A DNA stretch of 64,000 nucleotides from Cryptomeria japonica (lineage: Eukaryota; Streptophyta; Pinopsida; Cupressales; Cupressaceae): contig NC_081407.1 in NCBI RefSeq assembly GCF_030272615.1, positions 380,269,179 to 380,333,178 of the forward strand, read 5' to 3'. Positions 23,714 through 35,237 of the stretch are shown in pieces. The notes beneath the pieces were generated by a model, which was not told where the DNA came from, did no database searches, and was given only the letters and a program-made list of their open reading frames with translations. Position numbers and translations under genes: made by a program. The stretch's first letter is position 1, and the number at the start of each line of letters is the position of its first letter.

Positions 23714-24620
23714 TTAATCTCGTAAAACCATAGAACTATGATTGAGGAGTGAGCGTTCAATTTTGTAGCAGCAATCCCTTCCTCCCATATACGCACGTGT
23801 TGATTGTTCACATGAGATCACATCTCTTTGCGGCATCGTATCAAATAATTCACGAGCCTTGTCCATGTTTCCATATTTTGCATTCATGTCAAGCAGGGCA
23901 TTTGCAAGTACAACACCTAACAAAATTCCTCTATCCATTATGCTTTGATGGATGTCCATACCCTGTTCCAAAGCTCCCATTTTTGCACAGGCAGGGATGA
24001 TGCTGGCAAAGGTTGTGGAATTTGGCTTTATGCCTTCCAATTTCATTTGCTTGAAAGTGTCTAAAGCCTTTTCAACAAATCCTTTTTGTGCATATCCAGT
24101 AATCATTGCAGTCCACGAGACAACATTTCTTTCAGGCATTCTATCAAACAGTTCACGTGCCTTGTTTATGCTTCTACATTTTGCATACATGTCTACCAAG
24201 GCAGTTGCAACTACAACATCTGACAAAATTCCTCTATCCTTTATGCTTTGATGAATGTCCATACCCCATTTCAAATCTCCCATTTTGGCATAGGCGGGGA
24301 GGATAGTAGCAATGATCGTGGAATTTGGCTTTACAGCTGCCGATTGCATTTGCTTGAAAGTTTCTAAAGCCTTCTCAACAAATCCATTTTGTGCATATCC
24401 GGAAATTATTGCAGTCCAGGAAACCACATTTCTTTGAGGCAATCCGTCAAATAGTCCCCGTGCCTTGTCTATGCTTCCACATTTTGCATTCAGGCTAATA
24501 GAGCAGTTGCAACTACATCTGACAAAATTCCTCTATCTTTTATGCTTTGATGGATGTCCATACCCTGTTCCAAAGCTCCCATTTTGGCATAGGCTGGGAG
24601 TACGCTGGCAAACGTAACTA
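23714..24620 (-). pseudogene. Pentatricopeptide repeat (PPR) gene fragment
   Basis: The - strand frame 24442-23714 holds PLS-type PPR motifs: MPQRNVVSWTAIISGYAQ, a KALETFKQMQ helix, MGDLKWGMDIHQSI, and an ATALVDMYAK module followed by KARELFDRMPERNVVSWTAM, then a second round ending near NALLDMNAKYG. Upstream (24620-24442) another repeat is recognisable but broken by small deletions near 24495-24515. The C-terminus drifts off after RDVIS, and there is no start, targeting peptide or E/DYW end. PPR proteins bind organelle RNA and DYW types edit it. About three repeats remain of the ten or more usual, so this is a fragment carried in the CACTA element. Confidence 0.85.
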
Positions 24621-26113
24621 AAGAAATGCAATGATCAGCTCCAAAGACATCAAACTACTACTAACAATACCGAGAGTCTAAAATATGATAGGGAATAGTG
24701 TGAGTTGTCCTGAAATAAAATATTTTATTTTCAATTTCAACTAAAACATAATTACTCGGCCATTTAATGTTATTAATAAGTGTTTAATTTATGAAAGAGA
24801 TAAATGGTTGGCCACAAGTACATGAGTTACTAAATGCACACAAATAAGTGAATTTGATATTCAAAACTATCTACAATGAATTCAATTCTTGTCCATTAGT
24901 CATTTATGTTTGCAATAAGCATCTTTCTTTGTTTTTCTTAATCTTTATTCATAGTTATGTGCATATTTCACATTCTATAATTAGGATATCAATTGCTATG
25001 GTTGAACACTAGCATGATGTTTGTGTTGTGCTATAGATGCATGGAAACATAATTATGGGATTGTTATATTATAGAGATCATAAATCTAGATATCGCATAT
25101 TAGTTCTAGCTCTTCTTGGATTGAGTCTAAAGTTGACATACAGTCATAAAGCCATTATTAGCAGATCTATCCATTTCTAGTAAAGACAATTGAGAAAGTC
25201 ATTTTGATATTGAGAGTTTCTTATCTGTTGACCTATTGATCATTATTAAGCCATAATATTTAGGTCTATTTATCTCTCTTGTAAAACCTCTGTAAGTGTC
25301 CTAAATTGTCCCTACTACTCACTCTTCAATGAAATGGTGGAGTTCTAAAGATTTGTTTCACAAGATGGTGTTGAACGTATCAACAAGGCTAGCATGGAAG
25401 ACATGTTCAAGCTTCCACTTGTACAACTTACAACAAATGATTTGTTGATAGAAGAAATTCTTGAAATAGGGATACAATCGAAAGACAAGTAAGTACATAC
25501 AAACCTCCTCAGTTGAAAGTAAAATCTGCGTATAAAAAGAGTACATTGAATCCCAATCCATATACACAATAGAGATACCGATGGAGACTTAATTGGATGT
25601 AGCATGTCGCACCGAAGTTGTTAGAGTATGCTAAGCTAGTACATAATGTTTCCTAAAGCCACATTAGTATTTTACCCAAATCATTATCTACCAAAAATAA
25701 CTATAGTAATCCTTTTGAGGATTCATTTCATGGTGCTAGATCTTCATTTAGTTCCACTTCTTGTTGGAGAAAAGAACAGTTATTTCTTGAGGTAGATGAA
25801 TATCAACAAAGGACAAGACCCTTTCTACAATATATCAAATTCTACTCCAAAAGATCATGGGGGTTTCACTAGAGATATTGAATAAGAGATAGACTTCTAC
25901 TGTTGCATTAAAAGCATTGGCATGTTCTTCATTTATTGATGTAAACTCTCTGTGACGCCACCACAACTAACAAAGGTGTAAAAAGTTGTTTTCAATGCAT
26001 GGATTTTTAGGATTGTCCTTTAAGAAAACAAAATTAAAGTATGGAAGCAGGATCTGCCAGCTCCTGAGAGAATCTTGATGAAAAATAACTGTAAAATATT
26101 TGGGTGAGCTTAT
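24621..26113. other. Stretch without a recognised gene inside the CACTA element
   Basis: AT-rich. A + strand frame around 25350-25490 gives a plausible peptide but no family features. The last 100-150 bases may be the degraded 5' end of the CWC22 copy. Confidence 0.35.
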
Positions 26114-28067
26114 ATGCAAAAACTCATGCTTCCTAATGGGTTTATGTACAGAAATAAGCATGAATTAAGTGGTAAAGGGGATTCTGGAAACAAGAGGGAT
26201 AGAGAGGCAGTGGAAGTGAAAACTTCTGGTGTTGTGTCTGCTCCATCTCAGAATGGGAATGGTGAAGGTGTTGTAAGAGGAGCTGAGAAGGGTGTTGGAA
26301 GAAGCGGGGGTGTTTACATTCCCCCATTTAAGCTGGCTCAAATGATGAAAGATGTGGAAGACAAGAGCAGTGTGGAATACCAACGCAGGACATGGCATGC
26401 CCTTTTGGAAGAGTATCAATGGGTTAGTAAACAAGGTAAATGCATCTAACATCAAGAACATCATTCCAGAGTTGTTTGTAGAGAATCTCATCTGTGGGAG
26501 GGGTCTATTTTGTAGGTCTTGTATGAAATCCCAAATGGCTTCCCCTGGATTTATAGATGTTTTTGTTGCATTGGTTGCTGTGGTAAATAGAAAATTTCCT
26601 GAAGTTGGCAATTTGCTTTTGTGAAGAATTATTTTGCAGCTTAAGAGGGCATACAAATGCAATGACAAGCACATGTTGATAGTAGCAGCTAAATTCATAG
26701 CTCATTTAGTGAATCAACAAGTTGCAGATGAGATCATTGCCTTGGAACTTCTCACCCTTTTACTAGAGAACCCCACAGATGATAGTGTAGAGGTTGATGT
26801 TGGGTTCGTGAAAGAATGTGGTTCTTTGTTGCGAGACCTTTCACCCAAAGGTCTCTATGGGATTTTTGAAAGATTTAGAGGTATTCTCCATGAGGGGGAA
26901 ATTGATAAATGAGTACAGTTTTTAATCGAAGGCCTTTTTGCATTTCATAAAGCTAAGTTCGAGGGTCATCCTGTTGTGCATCCAGATTAGTTAACACATA
27001 AAGTCTTCCTAGAAGATGAACTTGATCAAGAAGCTGGTTTGGATGTTTTCAAGCCAGATCCTGATTTCTTAGAGCATGAAGCAACCTATGAAAAACTGAA
27101 AAAAGATATCCTTGGAGATGCTTCTTTAGATGAAGTAGAAGGGGAGAATGATTCAGGTGATGATTTAGATGATGATGATGAGGAAGGTGAGGAAGCACTG
27201 AGAATACAGGATGAGACAGAGACAAACTTGGTCAATTTAAGATGTATAATTTATTTGACAATCATGTCAAGTGTTGATTTTGAGGAAGTTGGTCATAAGC
27301 TACTAAAGATCAATCTTGAACCTGGTCAAGAGAGAAAATACCTTTGTTATTATGGTCTTCTTGGGAAAAGATTTTGTATGGTCAATAAAATTTATGAGGA
27401 ATTTTTTGATAAGTGTTTTGTACAACAATATTCTATGATACACAGACTGGAAACAAATAAACTGCATAATGTTGCAAAGTTTTTTGCCCACTTACTTGGC
27501 ACAGATGCTCTTCCATGGCATTATCTTGCTTATATACATGAGACAGAGGAAGATACTACTTCCTCTTCCTGTATTTTTATAAATATTCTCTTGCAGGAGT
27601 TGGCAGAGCAGCTTGGTATATTGTTGCTTAATGAAAGGTTGAACGATCCAACAATGCAGGAGTCTTTTGATTCAATTTCTCCAAAGGACAATCCCAAAAA
27701 TTCACGGTTTTCTATCAATTTTTTTACTTCTATTGGTCTTGGTGGTATCACTGTGAGTTTACGTGAGTATTTGAAGAATATGCCAAGGCTTGTAATGCAG
27801 CAACAAAAGTCTATTCCTGAGTCAGATGAATCTACCTCTAATGACGATTCTTCTAGTTCATCAGGTTCATCAGATTTTGATACATCAGACTTAGATTCTG
27901 AGAGTGAAACTGACAGTGAGAGCAGTAAGGAGTCACCAAGAAAGAAAAATAATTCAAAGCATGACAATGAGTATGAAAAAACAAGAAGAAAGAAAAGGGC
28001 GAGGGCATCTGACTCGGAGGATGGAAGTGATAGTGAAAAAATCAGAAGGAAAAAGAAAAGGAATTAA
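26114..28067 (+). pseudogene. CWC22: Intronless copy of pre-mRNA-splicing factor CWC22
   Basis: CWC22 is a spliceosome protein that recruits eIF4A3 and the exon junction complex. Reading + strand: a charged N-terminus; the conserved GGVYIPPFKLAQMM entry with SVEYQRRTW; the MIF4G domain (NIKNIIPELF, GRGLFCRSCMKSQMASPGF, KFIAHLVNQQVA, SPKGLYGIFERFRGILHEGE); an acidic linker; the MA3 domain (INLEPGQERKYLCYYGLLG, TNKLHNVAKFFAHLL, RFSINFFTSIGLGGI, LREYLKNMPRL); and the Ser/Asp then Lys/Arg-rich tail. It runs as one exon, unlike the multi-exon plant gene, so it is a retrocopy. One frameshift (about 26390-26410) and stops at 26622-26624, 26910-26912 and 26988-26990 break it. No poly-A tail is evident. 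Confidence 0.88.
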
Positions 28068-28446
28068 AAATCTTTCTAGTCAGTTATTCAAGGCTCCAGT
28101 AGACACTGTTTTCCTGGACTGTGACAAACAAAAGAATCATTCCCAAGTGCTTTAGTTTTATAACAGATGATTATAAGATGCTACAATGTTGTCTTATGTA
28201 TTTTAATAGCCATGGGTTTTAGAGTTCTGTACTTGATAGGTAATGGATAAACAGTGTTAGGAGGAGAAAATATTGAAGGCCAAGTGTAGATTGTGATAAT
28301 ACTAGATCAATGAATCCTATTATTTATTGAGTATTTCTTGTTTTCCATGTTGTGTGGTGTACCATAAGCAAACTAGAAATATAAATTAAATAAGATGCTT
28401 TGTTCAATGATGATAATTTCTATTTTCTTTCATGTGAAGAAAGACC
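28068..28446 (+). other. Spacer between the CWC22 copy and TNP2
   Basis: Probably the 3' untranslated end of the CWC22 copy followed by the TNP2 promoter and leader. AT-rich, with no clear poly-A tract. Only 379 bases separate the CWC22 stop from the TNP2 ATG. Confidence 0.45.
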
Positions 28447-29802
28447 ATGTCAGACAATATCAACAAACAACAAAATAAGGAGCTAATTGCTAGATTGTGG
28501 TCTAACTTGAAAAGAAAAGGTGATGGAAAATGTTATTGTTTGTGCAAAATTTGTAAGGGGTTAAAGACTAGAAGACTTCTAATCAAAATAGCGAAGAAAC
28601 ATTGTAGGTTGCATGGTCACATTGAAGGTGGACATGATTATCATCCATTGGTAAGTTTCTCATTATATTGTTTTGACAATTTATATACATAATAAATCAC
28701 GTGATGATGAGACCATGATTACGGATTATTTATGTTTATCAATTTTATATAGCTTGAGCACCCCGGAGCACATGGTATGGATCAACACAACCCTGAGAAT
28801 ATGGTTTTCGAAGTGGACGAACATGGAGGTGTGAATATCGAAGCTGAAGATAATGATCCCATGGAAGATGATGATCATGAGCCAAAAAACACAATTGAAG
28901 ATGATGGTACAAATACATTAATCCATGACTCATTTAGTACTCATGCAACTGATCATGATGATGAAGATGACCTTGATGTTGTTCATGATGTCCCTCTACT
29001 TGAGAAGGCATCTGAGGCCCTCTACGAAGGCTCACAAGCAACTCTTCTCTTCGTTATATTGTTGTTGGTGAACTTGAAGGTTATGAATGGTTTATCCAAC
29101 ATAAAAATGTAACTTATGTTAAGGTATGTCATATATGTCATAATAAACTGTGAATCATGTTGTACCATTAATATTCTTTATTATAACAAATTATATTTTT
29201 TTGTTGTAGATTGATAGGTGAGTTTTTGTTACCACCATCAAATATTCTACCTCGCTAATACCGAGAATTATTTGTCGTTATGAAAGATATTGGAATGGAG
29301 TATCAAGCAATAGATTCTTGTCCCAATGATCATATTATATATCACAAACAACATGAATTTTGAACTGAATGCCCTGAATGTCATATCAGTAGATATCGAA
29401 CAGATCAAATAACAAAAAGGGTTCCTCGCAAGGTTCTTTGCTATATTCCTGTAGCGTCATAAATTGTACGCACTTGCTAGGGTGGTACAATTTCACACCT
29501 AGTTTAGCACCCGCCTTGGCGCATTTTGCATTTTGCATTGCATTTCCCCTTTAGCACTTAATTAATTAAATTAATTAGGTCTAAGGTTCTATTTCATCAT
29601 AAAGTTGGGCCCTTTCATTAAAGTGTGCCCTTTTCATTTTATTCCTCCAATACATCATTTAATCAAAAACCCTAATTAGGTCCTATTTTGAACTTGGGGG
29701 CTTGATTTCGGGGGTCAAAACATCTCGAAATCACTTGTAACTTCGGGATTCTCTCTAAAATCATCATATCCAACGACCCTGAAAATTTGGTGAAAAGTTG
29801 TT

Positions 29803-29834
29803 GGGACCATGGCGCCCGAAGTGCACACGGTCCC
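29803..29834. repeat. GGACC...GGTCC hairpin motif, copy 1
   Basis: Arms GGGACC and GGTCCC enclose ATGGCGCCCGAAGTGCACAC. Similar motifs lie at 57078, 62264, 62885 and 63679 in a different element. Confidence 0.7.
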
Positions 29835-30579
29835 AGACATTTTTCCCAAAATTTTAGGAGCGCGATCCAATCATAAAATAAAGCTTAACCCCAAGAAATT
29901 GGTGGGAGATTCAATCTCTAGGTCGGCCAAAAGTTGAAATTAAGACCTAGGGTTTCATATATAAGAGCTCTCTTTCTTCATTTGAAAGGGAGGGAAAATT
30001 TGGTTTCAAGGACTTTCTATGCAGCGAAAGAGCAGATCTTTGAAGACTTCAACAACATTCAACATCCATCCATCAAGCATTCATCAATTTCATTCATCCA
30101 TTTAGGGCTTTGAAGGCATTGAAGAGCAATAAGGGATCACCGACTGAAGATTGGCTTGTACACCTCCCTTGGGGTTGGGTATGATTTCATGTTGTTTTCA
30201 TGTCTTTGCATAAGCCTCATTATATCATTTGTATTCATGCTTTAGATCACTTTGCATCTTGGTTTGGAGCATTTACATTATCATTTACAAGCAATTAGGG
30301 TTTACTTTCTAGGTTGCTCTAGTTTGCTTACTTGCATTTTAGGATCTTGCACACACACAAGGTCTGCACACACACTATTTTTACAATACAACTTGGCTAT
30401 TCATGGAGGTGGAAATCACCAAAGCGGGGGTTTGACTAAGGCAAAACCCTATATAGCCGCCCACCATACCTTTTTAGATATAAGTGTAGATTTCGGGATT
30501 CAGACGACGCCGCAAGTTGCAGATCCGATGAAAGCGGACCGAGACAGAACTTCACACCAAATTCCAACCCAGAAAGCTA

Positions 30580-30668
30580 GGACAGGGGCGTGGGGTGCCC
30601 TGGTCCTACTAGGACAGGGGCGCTAGGTGCCTTGGTCCCTAGGACAGGGGCGCTGGGCGCCCTGGTCC
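30580..30668. repeat. Three G-rich repeat units in the solo LTR
   Basis: Units of AGGACAGGGGCG(C/T) followed by a GGGTGCC or GGGCGCC core and CTGGTCC, about 30 bases each. The units are partly palindromic (GGACAGGGGCGC against GCGCCCTGGTCC). The same design appears at 57705-57805. Confidence 0.75.
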
Positions 30669-33600
30669 TTGTCCATTTCAGTGAATTTTGGCAGTTTCAG
30701 AGGTAGCAGCTTCAGTATTTCAGGCTTCTGGCTTCAACAACAGATCTTGCAGAATCAAATCCATTCAAGGTACACATTTACATTTCTCCTCTTATCCTTA
30801 GAATTGTTCATCATTAAATCTCAATTCTACAATCTTGTGCTCAAAGTTACTAGTTCATGCTTACACTTTAGGGTTAATAGTTGAAGTTGCATCATTCTAT
30901 CTATCATTTGCAACAAAGGAATAGAAATCCTAATAGGTAGCCCGTGGCTCTCTCTTCCACAAAAAGAAGTAGCCAATTGTGTGATACCTCTAGGCTCTTT
31001 TGTATTCCACAAGTGTGTGATTGAAAGTGAGATTAGGGCATGTTTGCTTAGTGTCACTTTTTCCCCTACACAATTCCCATTATTCCACGTATGCAACGAT
31101 TATTCAAGTGCACTAGCTTGGCACAATTTATGGATTACCATGCATGCAATAGAAGTCAAGATGACATTATTTGAATGCCTACGGATGGTTCAACATTTAT
31201 AGACATAGAGGAAAAGTGGCAACACTTTAAAGAAGAACCTCGTAATCTCGGGCTTTCATTGGCAGTGGACGGTGTCAATCCATTTGGAGAGATGAGATCT
31301 GTTTACTCAGTGTGGCCTTTTTTTGTTATCAACAATAAAATTCATCCATGGATGTCAATAAAGAGGGAGCACATAATGTTGGCAATGATTGTTCCAGGTG
31401 TTTTATCATTTAAATATAGTTGTCTAAATTTAATTATAAATATTGCAGTAAAATGGTCATAATAATTATGTAATGTTTTTGTTCATTCGATTAGGTAAGT
31501 ACCAAGTTAAAGATTTGAATGTATATATTGAGCCTCTTATCGACAAGTTGCTGGAGTTATGGAATGGTGTCACTATGTATGACATCTCTAGACCAATAGG
31601 ACAAAGACAATTTCAATTCCATGTGATCTTTCTATGGACAATACACGATGCCCCGGGGCTAACACATTTTTGTGGTATGTTATAGTGTTTAAGTTGTGCA
31701 TGAGCATTATAATTCAAAAAATTATCTTATTTAATCCAATTATACATTATCTTGTAGGTCTTCAAACAAAGGGAAAATTTGCATGTCCTGTTTGTGGTCC
31801 AAAGATGAAATCTTGTCATTCAAAAAGTTTAGGAAAGCGGGTGTTTGATGAGTATAGGCACTTTCTCCACAAAAATCATAAGTATTGAAATACTGAAAAA
31901 CATCTTTTCAATGGGAAAGAAGAGAATACATCAAAGCCACGAAGAATGACACCTCAACTGTGGAAGTTGAAATATAATAGAATTAATCGTCAAGGTAATG
32001 CCATTCCATCTATTGGTTTGTCATAAAACATCTTTTCTATTTTGTTTTGTTTACTGATGATGTGATTGATGATCATGAAGGTCGTGAAGGCATAAATGAC
32101 CACCTTCCTAAGGGAATAAAAAGTTATCCCTGACAATTTAGTAGGCTACCCTACTATGAGCAGTTACAAATTGTTCATTTGTTTGATAGTATGCATATTG
32201 GAAAGAATATAATAGAGACAGTATGGAAAATATTGGATGGAAGGCATGACAAAGAAAGAATTGTCAAAATATGTAGTGACATTCAGGATTCCAATCATGC
32301 AATCATAAATGTCATTCAATCAAATAGTCATGGAGACCAGATTAATATAAGTGAGCTTCCTTGGTTATTAACGGACCAACAAAGCAATGCTATAAAAGAA
32401 GTCATACGAAAAATTCAATTTCCTACAGGATTTGTTGTGAACATAAACAATCTCATATCAAAGAAAAGTGAATTTAGGCCAGGGATGAAAACGCATGATT
32501 GGCATACCTTCATTAAGGTAGTTCATGTTCTTGTGTTTTTAGTATGTATTTAAGTACTACACGTACGTGTACTTTTCATTATGTTACAAAAAAATGAAAA
32601 GATAATTTTATAATTGTTGCAGTATGTTCTACCTCTATCTCTCCTAAATGACTTCGACAATAATGTCAAGAAAGTCATATATGATATTGGAAAATACATG
32701 AGGTAAGTAGTGATATTTGTTTAGTTCGTTGTATAGATATTATATTTGCGATTTGTTTTACTTCTTATGTAATATATTTTTTTGCGTCTTGAATACCTTG
32801 TAGGTGGTTGTCATGTAAAGAAATCCATAAAGATGATATAAAATATTGGAAGAGAAAAATTCCTCATTTAATGTGTGAAATGCAAAAGTGTCTACCTCCA
32901 GCTTTTTTCAATGCCCAAGAACACTACCTCATACACCAAGTTGAGGAGATTGAATAGTGTGGACCTGTACACACTAGGTCAATGTGGATGATTGAGAGGC
33001 ACTTGAAATTTTGGAAGGCTTTTGTTCGACAAAGAGCACATCCTGAGGGTTATATGGTGGAGGGATATATGGTATACCAGACTATGGTGTACATTTCTGA
33101 ATATCTTCCTAAGTTTGCAGCAAAGATCCACGTGGATCGCATTTGGGATCCCAACACCATTAACAAATTTGAAGGCAAGTACTTGATGGGGAAAGGTAGA
33201 TTGAGGAAAGTGAGAGGTAATTATAAGATGTTATTGTAGTTAATTAATTCTTAATCTTCAAAATAAATCGATTGTAAGACGTCTATTTATTTTTTGTACA
33301 GTTGGTCGAGAGTGGGATGCACTACATTTTTATATTGCAAACAATCTTGATTGGATGATGGTATGGATTGAACGTTGTCAACATTATGGATGCACGTTAA
33401 CATGGGAAGGTGTGGCTTCATTGGTTAAAGAAGCACATTGTAATAGAGATTCCAATGTTACGCAAAGGGAAATTGATTTAGCATATGGTTTAAGAGATAA
33501 ATAGGTACATATAAATTTATTAATCACCCATATGTTTATCAACTCACAATGCAATAAATTTTACATGTTTGACATATCGCAAGTCAAACACCACAACGCT

Positions 33601-34086
33601 ATGTGCTGCAATGGTCATAAATTTCTCATAAAAAAGTTGGATGACACGAAGAAAACTTGTGATTCTTGCATCACTGCAGTCTTTGAGGTGACAAATATTT
33701 CATCAAGAAATGACATTCATCCTCAATAGTCTCAAAATCGATACTATGGCATTTTGGATGATATACTTGAGTGTGACTTTAATTCCTTCAAATTAGTTTT
33801 GTTCGTCGTCAAATGGTATAGGCTACGATTGAATAAAAATGATCTTGATAGAACTGTTATTGAACATGATAATGGTTTTATAATGCTAAATACAAGGTCA
33901 TTTGAACCAGTTGGGGATGAGCCCTATGTTCTTCCAAGCCAATGTGAGCAAGTATTTTACTCAGAGGTTCCACATAAACCGGGTTGGTCATTTTTTGTTA
34001 GACATGATCCAAGAGGAAGGTCGATAAAGTATAATGTGATGGAAGAAGAAGATACCGAAGTAGAAGATGAAGTGGATGGTGATCAC

Positions 34087-34161
34087 GATCGACAGTTTCT
34101 CAATGACGATGAAGAAGAACAAGAACAAGAAGAACAAGAAGAAGAAGAAGAAGAAGAAGAA

Positions 34162-34229
<68 letters not shown>

Positions 34230-34403
34230 GGGTGATGGTGATGGTGATGGTGATGGTGATGGTGATGGTGATGATGATGATGATGATGATGAGGGTGATG
34301 GTGATGGTGATGGTGATGGTGATGGTGATGGTGATGGTGATGGTGATGGTGATGGTGATGGTGATGGTGATGGTGATGATGGTGATGATGATGGCGAAGA
34401 CGT

Positions 34404-34437
<34 letters not shown>
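34087..34437 (+). repeat. GAA, GAT and GATGGT repeats coding an acidic tail
   Basis: The end of the TNP2 frame is simple sequence: GAA/CAA units giving Glu/Gln, then more than 25 GAT units giving Asp, then two blocks of GATGGT giving Asp-Gly, then GAT again before TAA. About 115 residues are nearly all Asp, Glu or Gly. The Met-rich frame one base over is a shadow of the same repeat. Confidence 0.9.
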
Positions 34438-34438
<1 letters not shown>

Positions 34439-34440
34439 AA

Positions 34441-35237
34441 TGAAATGTATGAGGTATGCGATTAGTATATTATCTATTTAATATTGACTTCTTGATAGAA
34501 TTTTTTTTACATAATTAATTCATTATGTTTTGAATTCTAATGCCATTGCATAATTAATTCATGATGCACCTTTTAATATGGAGATGGAGATAGGGAGAGT
34601 GACTATTTATGTGACAATTTTTAAACTGTGTTTATTTATGGAAATTGGATTTTTATTAGCTATGTGATGGATGTTGATTTAAAATACATATGTGATGGAT
34701 CACATGTTTATGATGATGCATGTGACATTTTTTGAACTTTGTGTTTATTTATAGAACGTGGATTGTTTATTACCTATGTGATGGATGGTGATTTATGATA
34801 CATATGTGATGGATTACATGTTTATGATGATACATGATATGTGATGCTAATTGTGATGCTCAATTACATATATGATGACACATCATGTGATGCTTCTGAT
34901 GCTTATGATACGTATGTATTTTTTATTTATCAACTTACAAATGTAGTAATGCTTATGATGCTCAATTGATGGTGTTGATTTCAGGTATAGTCCCTGTGTG
35001 ATGCCGTCACCCTTGGTGGGAATAGGTCGTTGACTACAGACATCGTCAACCATTTAGTTGAGGATCCTGCATAGTCTACATAAAGTAAAGGTAAGGAATT
35101 AAAAAATTTACAATGATTTTGATGACAACATCTTTTTATTATTTAATACTCTTTTTGTCTACAAATTTCATGTTGTTCATGTTGTGTACTATGTAATTTC
35201 GCTAATGTTTTTTATATTTTTTCTTTGTCATAGGCTG
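34441..35237. other. Spacer between the two CACTA genes
   Basis: AT-rich, with imperfect ATGTGATGGAT-type repeats around 34660-34900 (for example TATGTGATGGATG and TTACATGTTTATGATGA twice). No coding features. A splice-acceptor-like TTTCAG near 34984 could belong to an upstream exon of the next gene. Confidence 0.45.

Larger units (their letters stand above)
29450..31081 (+). mobile_element. Solo LTR of 1.6 kb inserted in a TNP2 exon
   Basis: The TNP2 frame breaks after CTATATTCC and resumes with ATTCCACGTATG, so attcc (29445-29449 and 31082-31086) is the target duplication. The inserted DNA starts TGTAGCGTCATAAATTG. Its last bases read CCCATT where CA is expected, so one end has drifted or the duplication is six bases. 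No gag or pol frame is present. It holds a GGACC/GGTCC hairpin (29803) and a G-rich repeat (30580) that also occur in the TR-GAG element at 56723-64000, so the families are probably related. Confidence 0.78.
28447..34440 (+). pseudogene. CACTA transposase TNP2, multi-exon, decayed
   Basis: TNP2 is the DDE-type transposase of En/Spm elements. Inferred exons: 28447-28650, 28753-29123, 29210-29449 joined across the LTR insertion to 31087-31397, 31495-31674, 31758-31994, 32081-32517, 32633-32702, 32804-33216, 33302-33504 and 33584-34440, with GT/AG ends and matching phases. An N-terminal Cys motif (CYCLCKICKG) is followed by LLLVNLKVMNGLSN, then the Transposase_21 core (LGLSLAVDGVNPFGEMRS, VYSVWPFFVINN, KGKFACPVCG, DSMHIGKNIIETV), DUF4218 (KCLPPAFFNAQEHYLIHQVE, CGPVHTRSMW, RQRAHPEGYM) and DUF4216 (RYYGILDDILECD, QVFYSEVPHKPGWSFFVR). 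Stops near 29368, 31170, 31886, 32132, 32957 and 33727 break it. It ends in a very long Asp/Gly tail. Confidence 0.88.

Noticed and set aside
34067-34465. Met-rich open frame over the GAT repeats
   Set aside because: It is the shifted frame of the TNP2 Asp/Gly tail; the repeat opens all frames.
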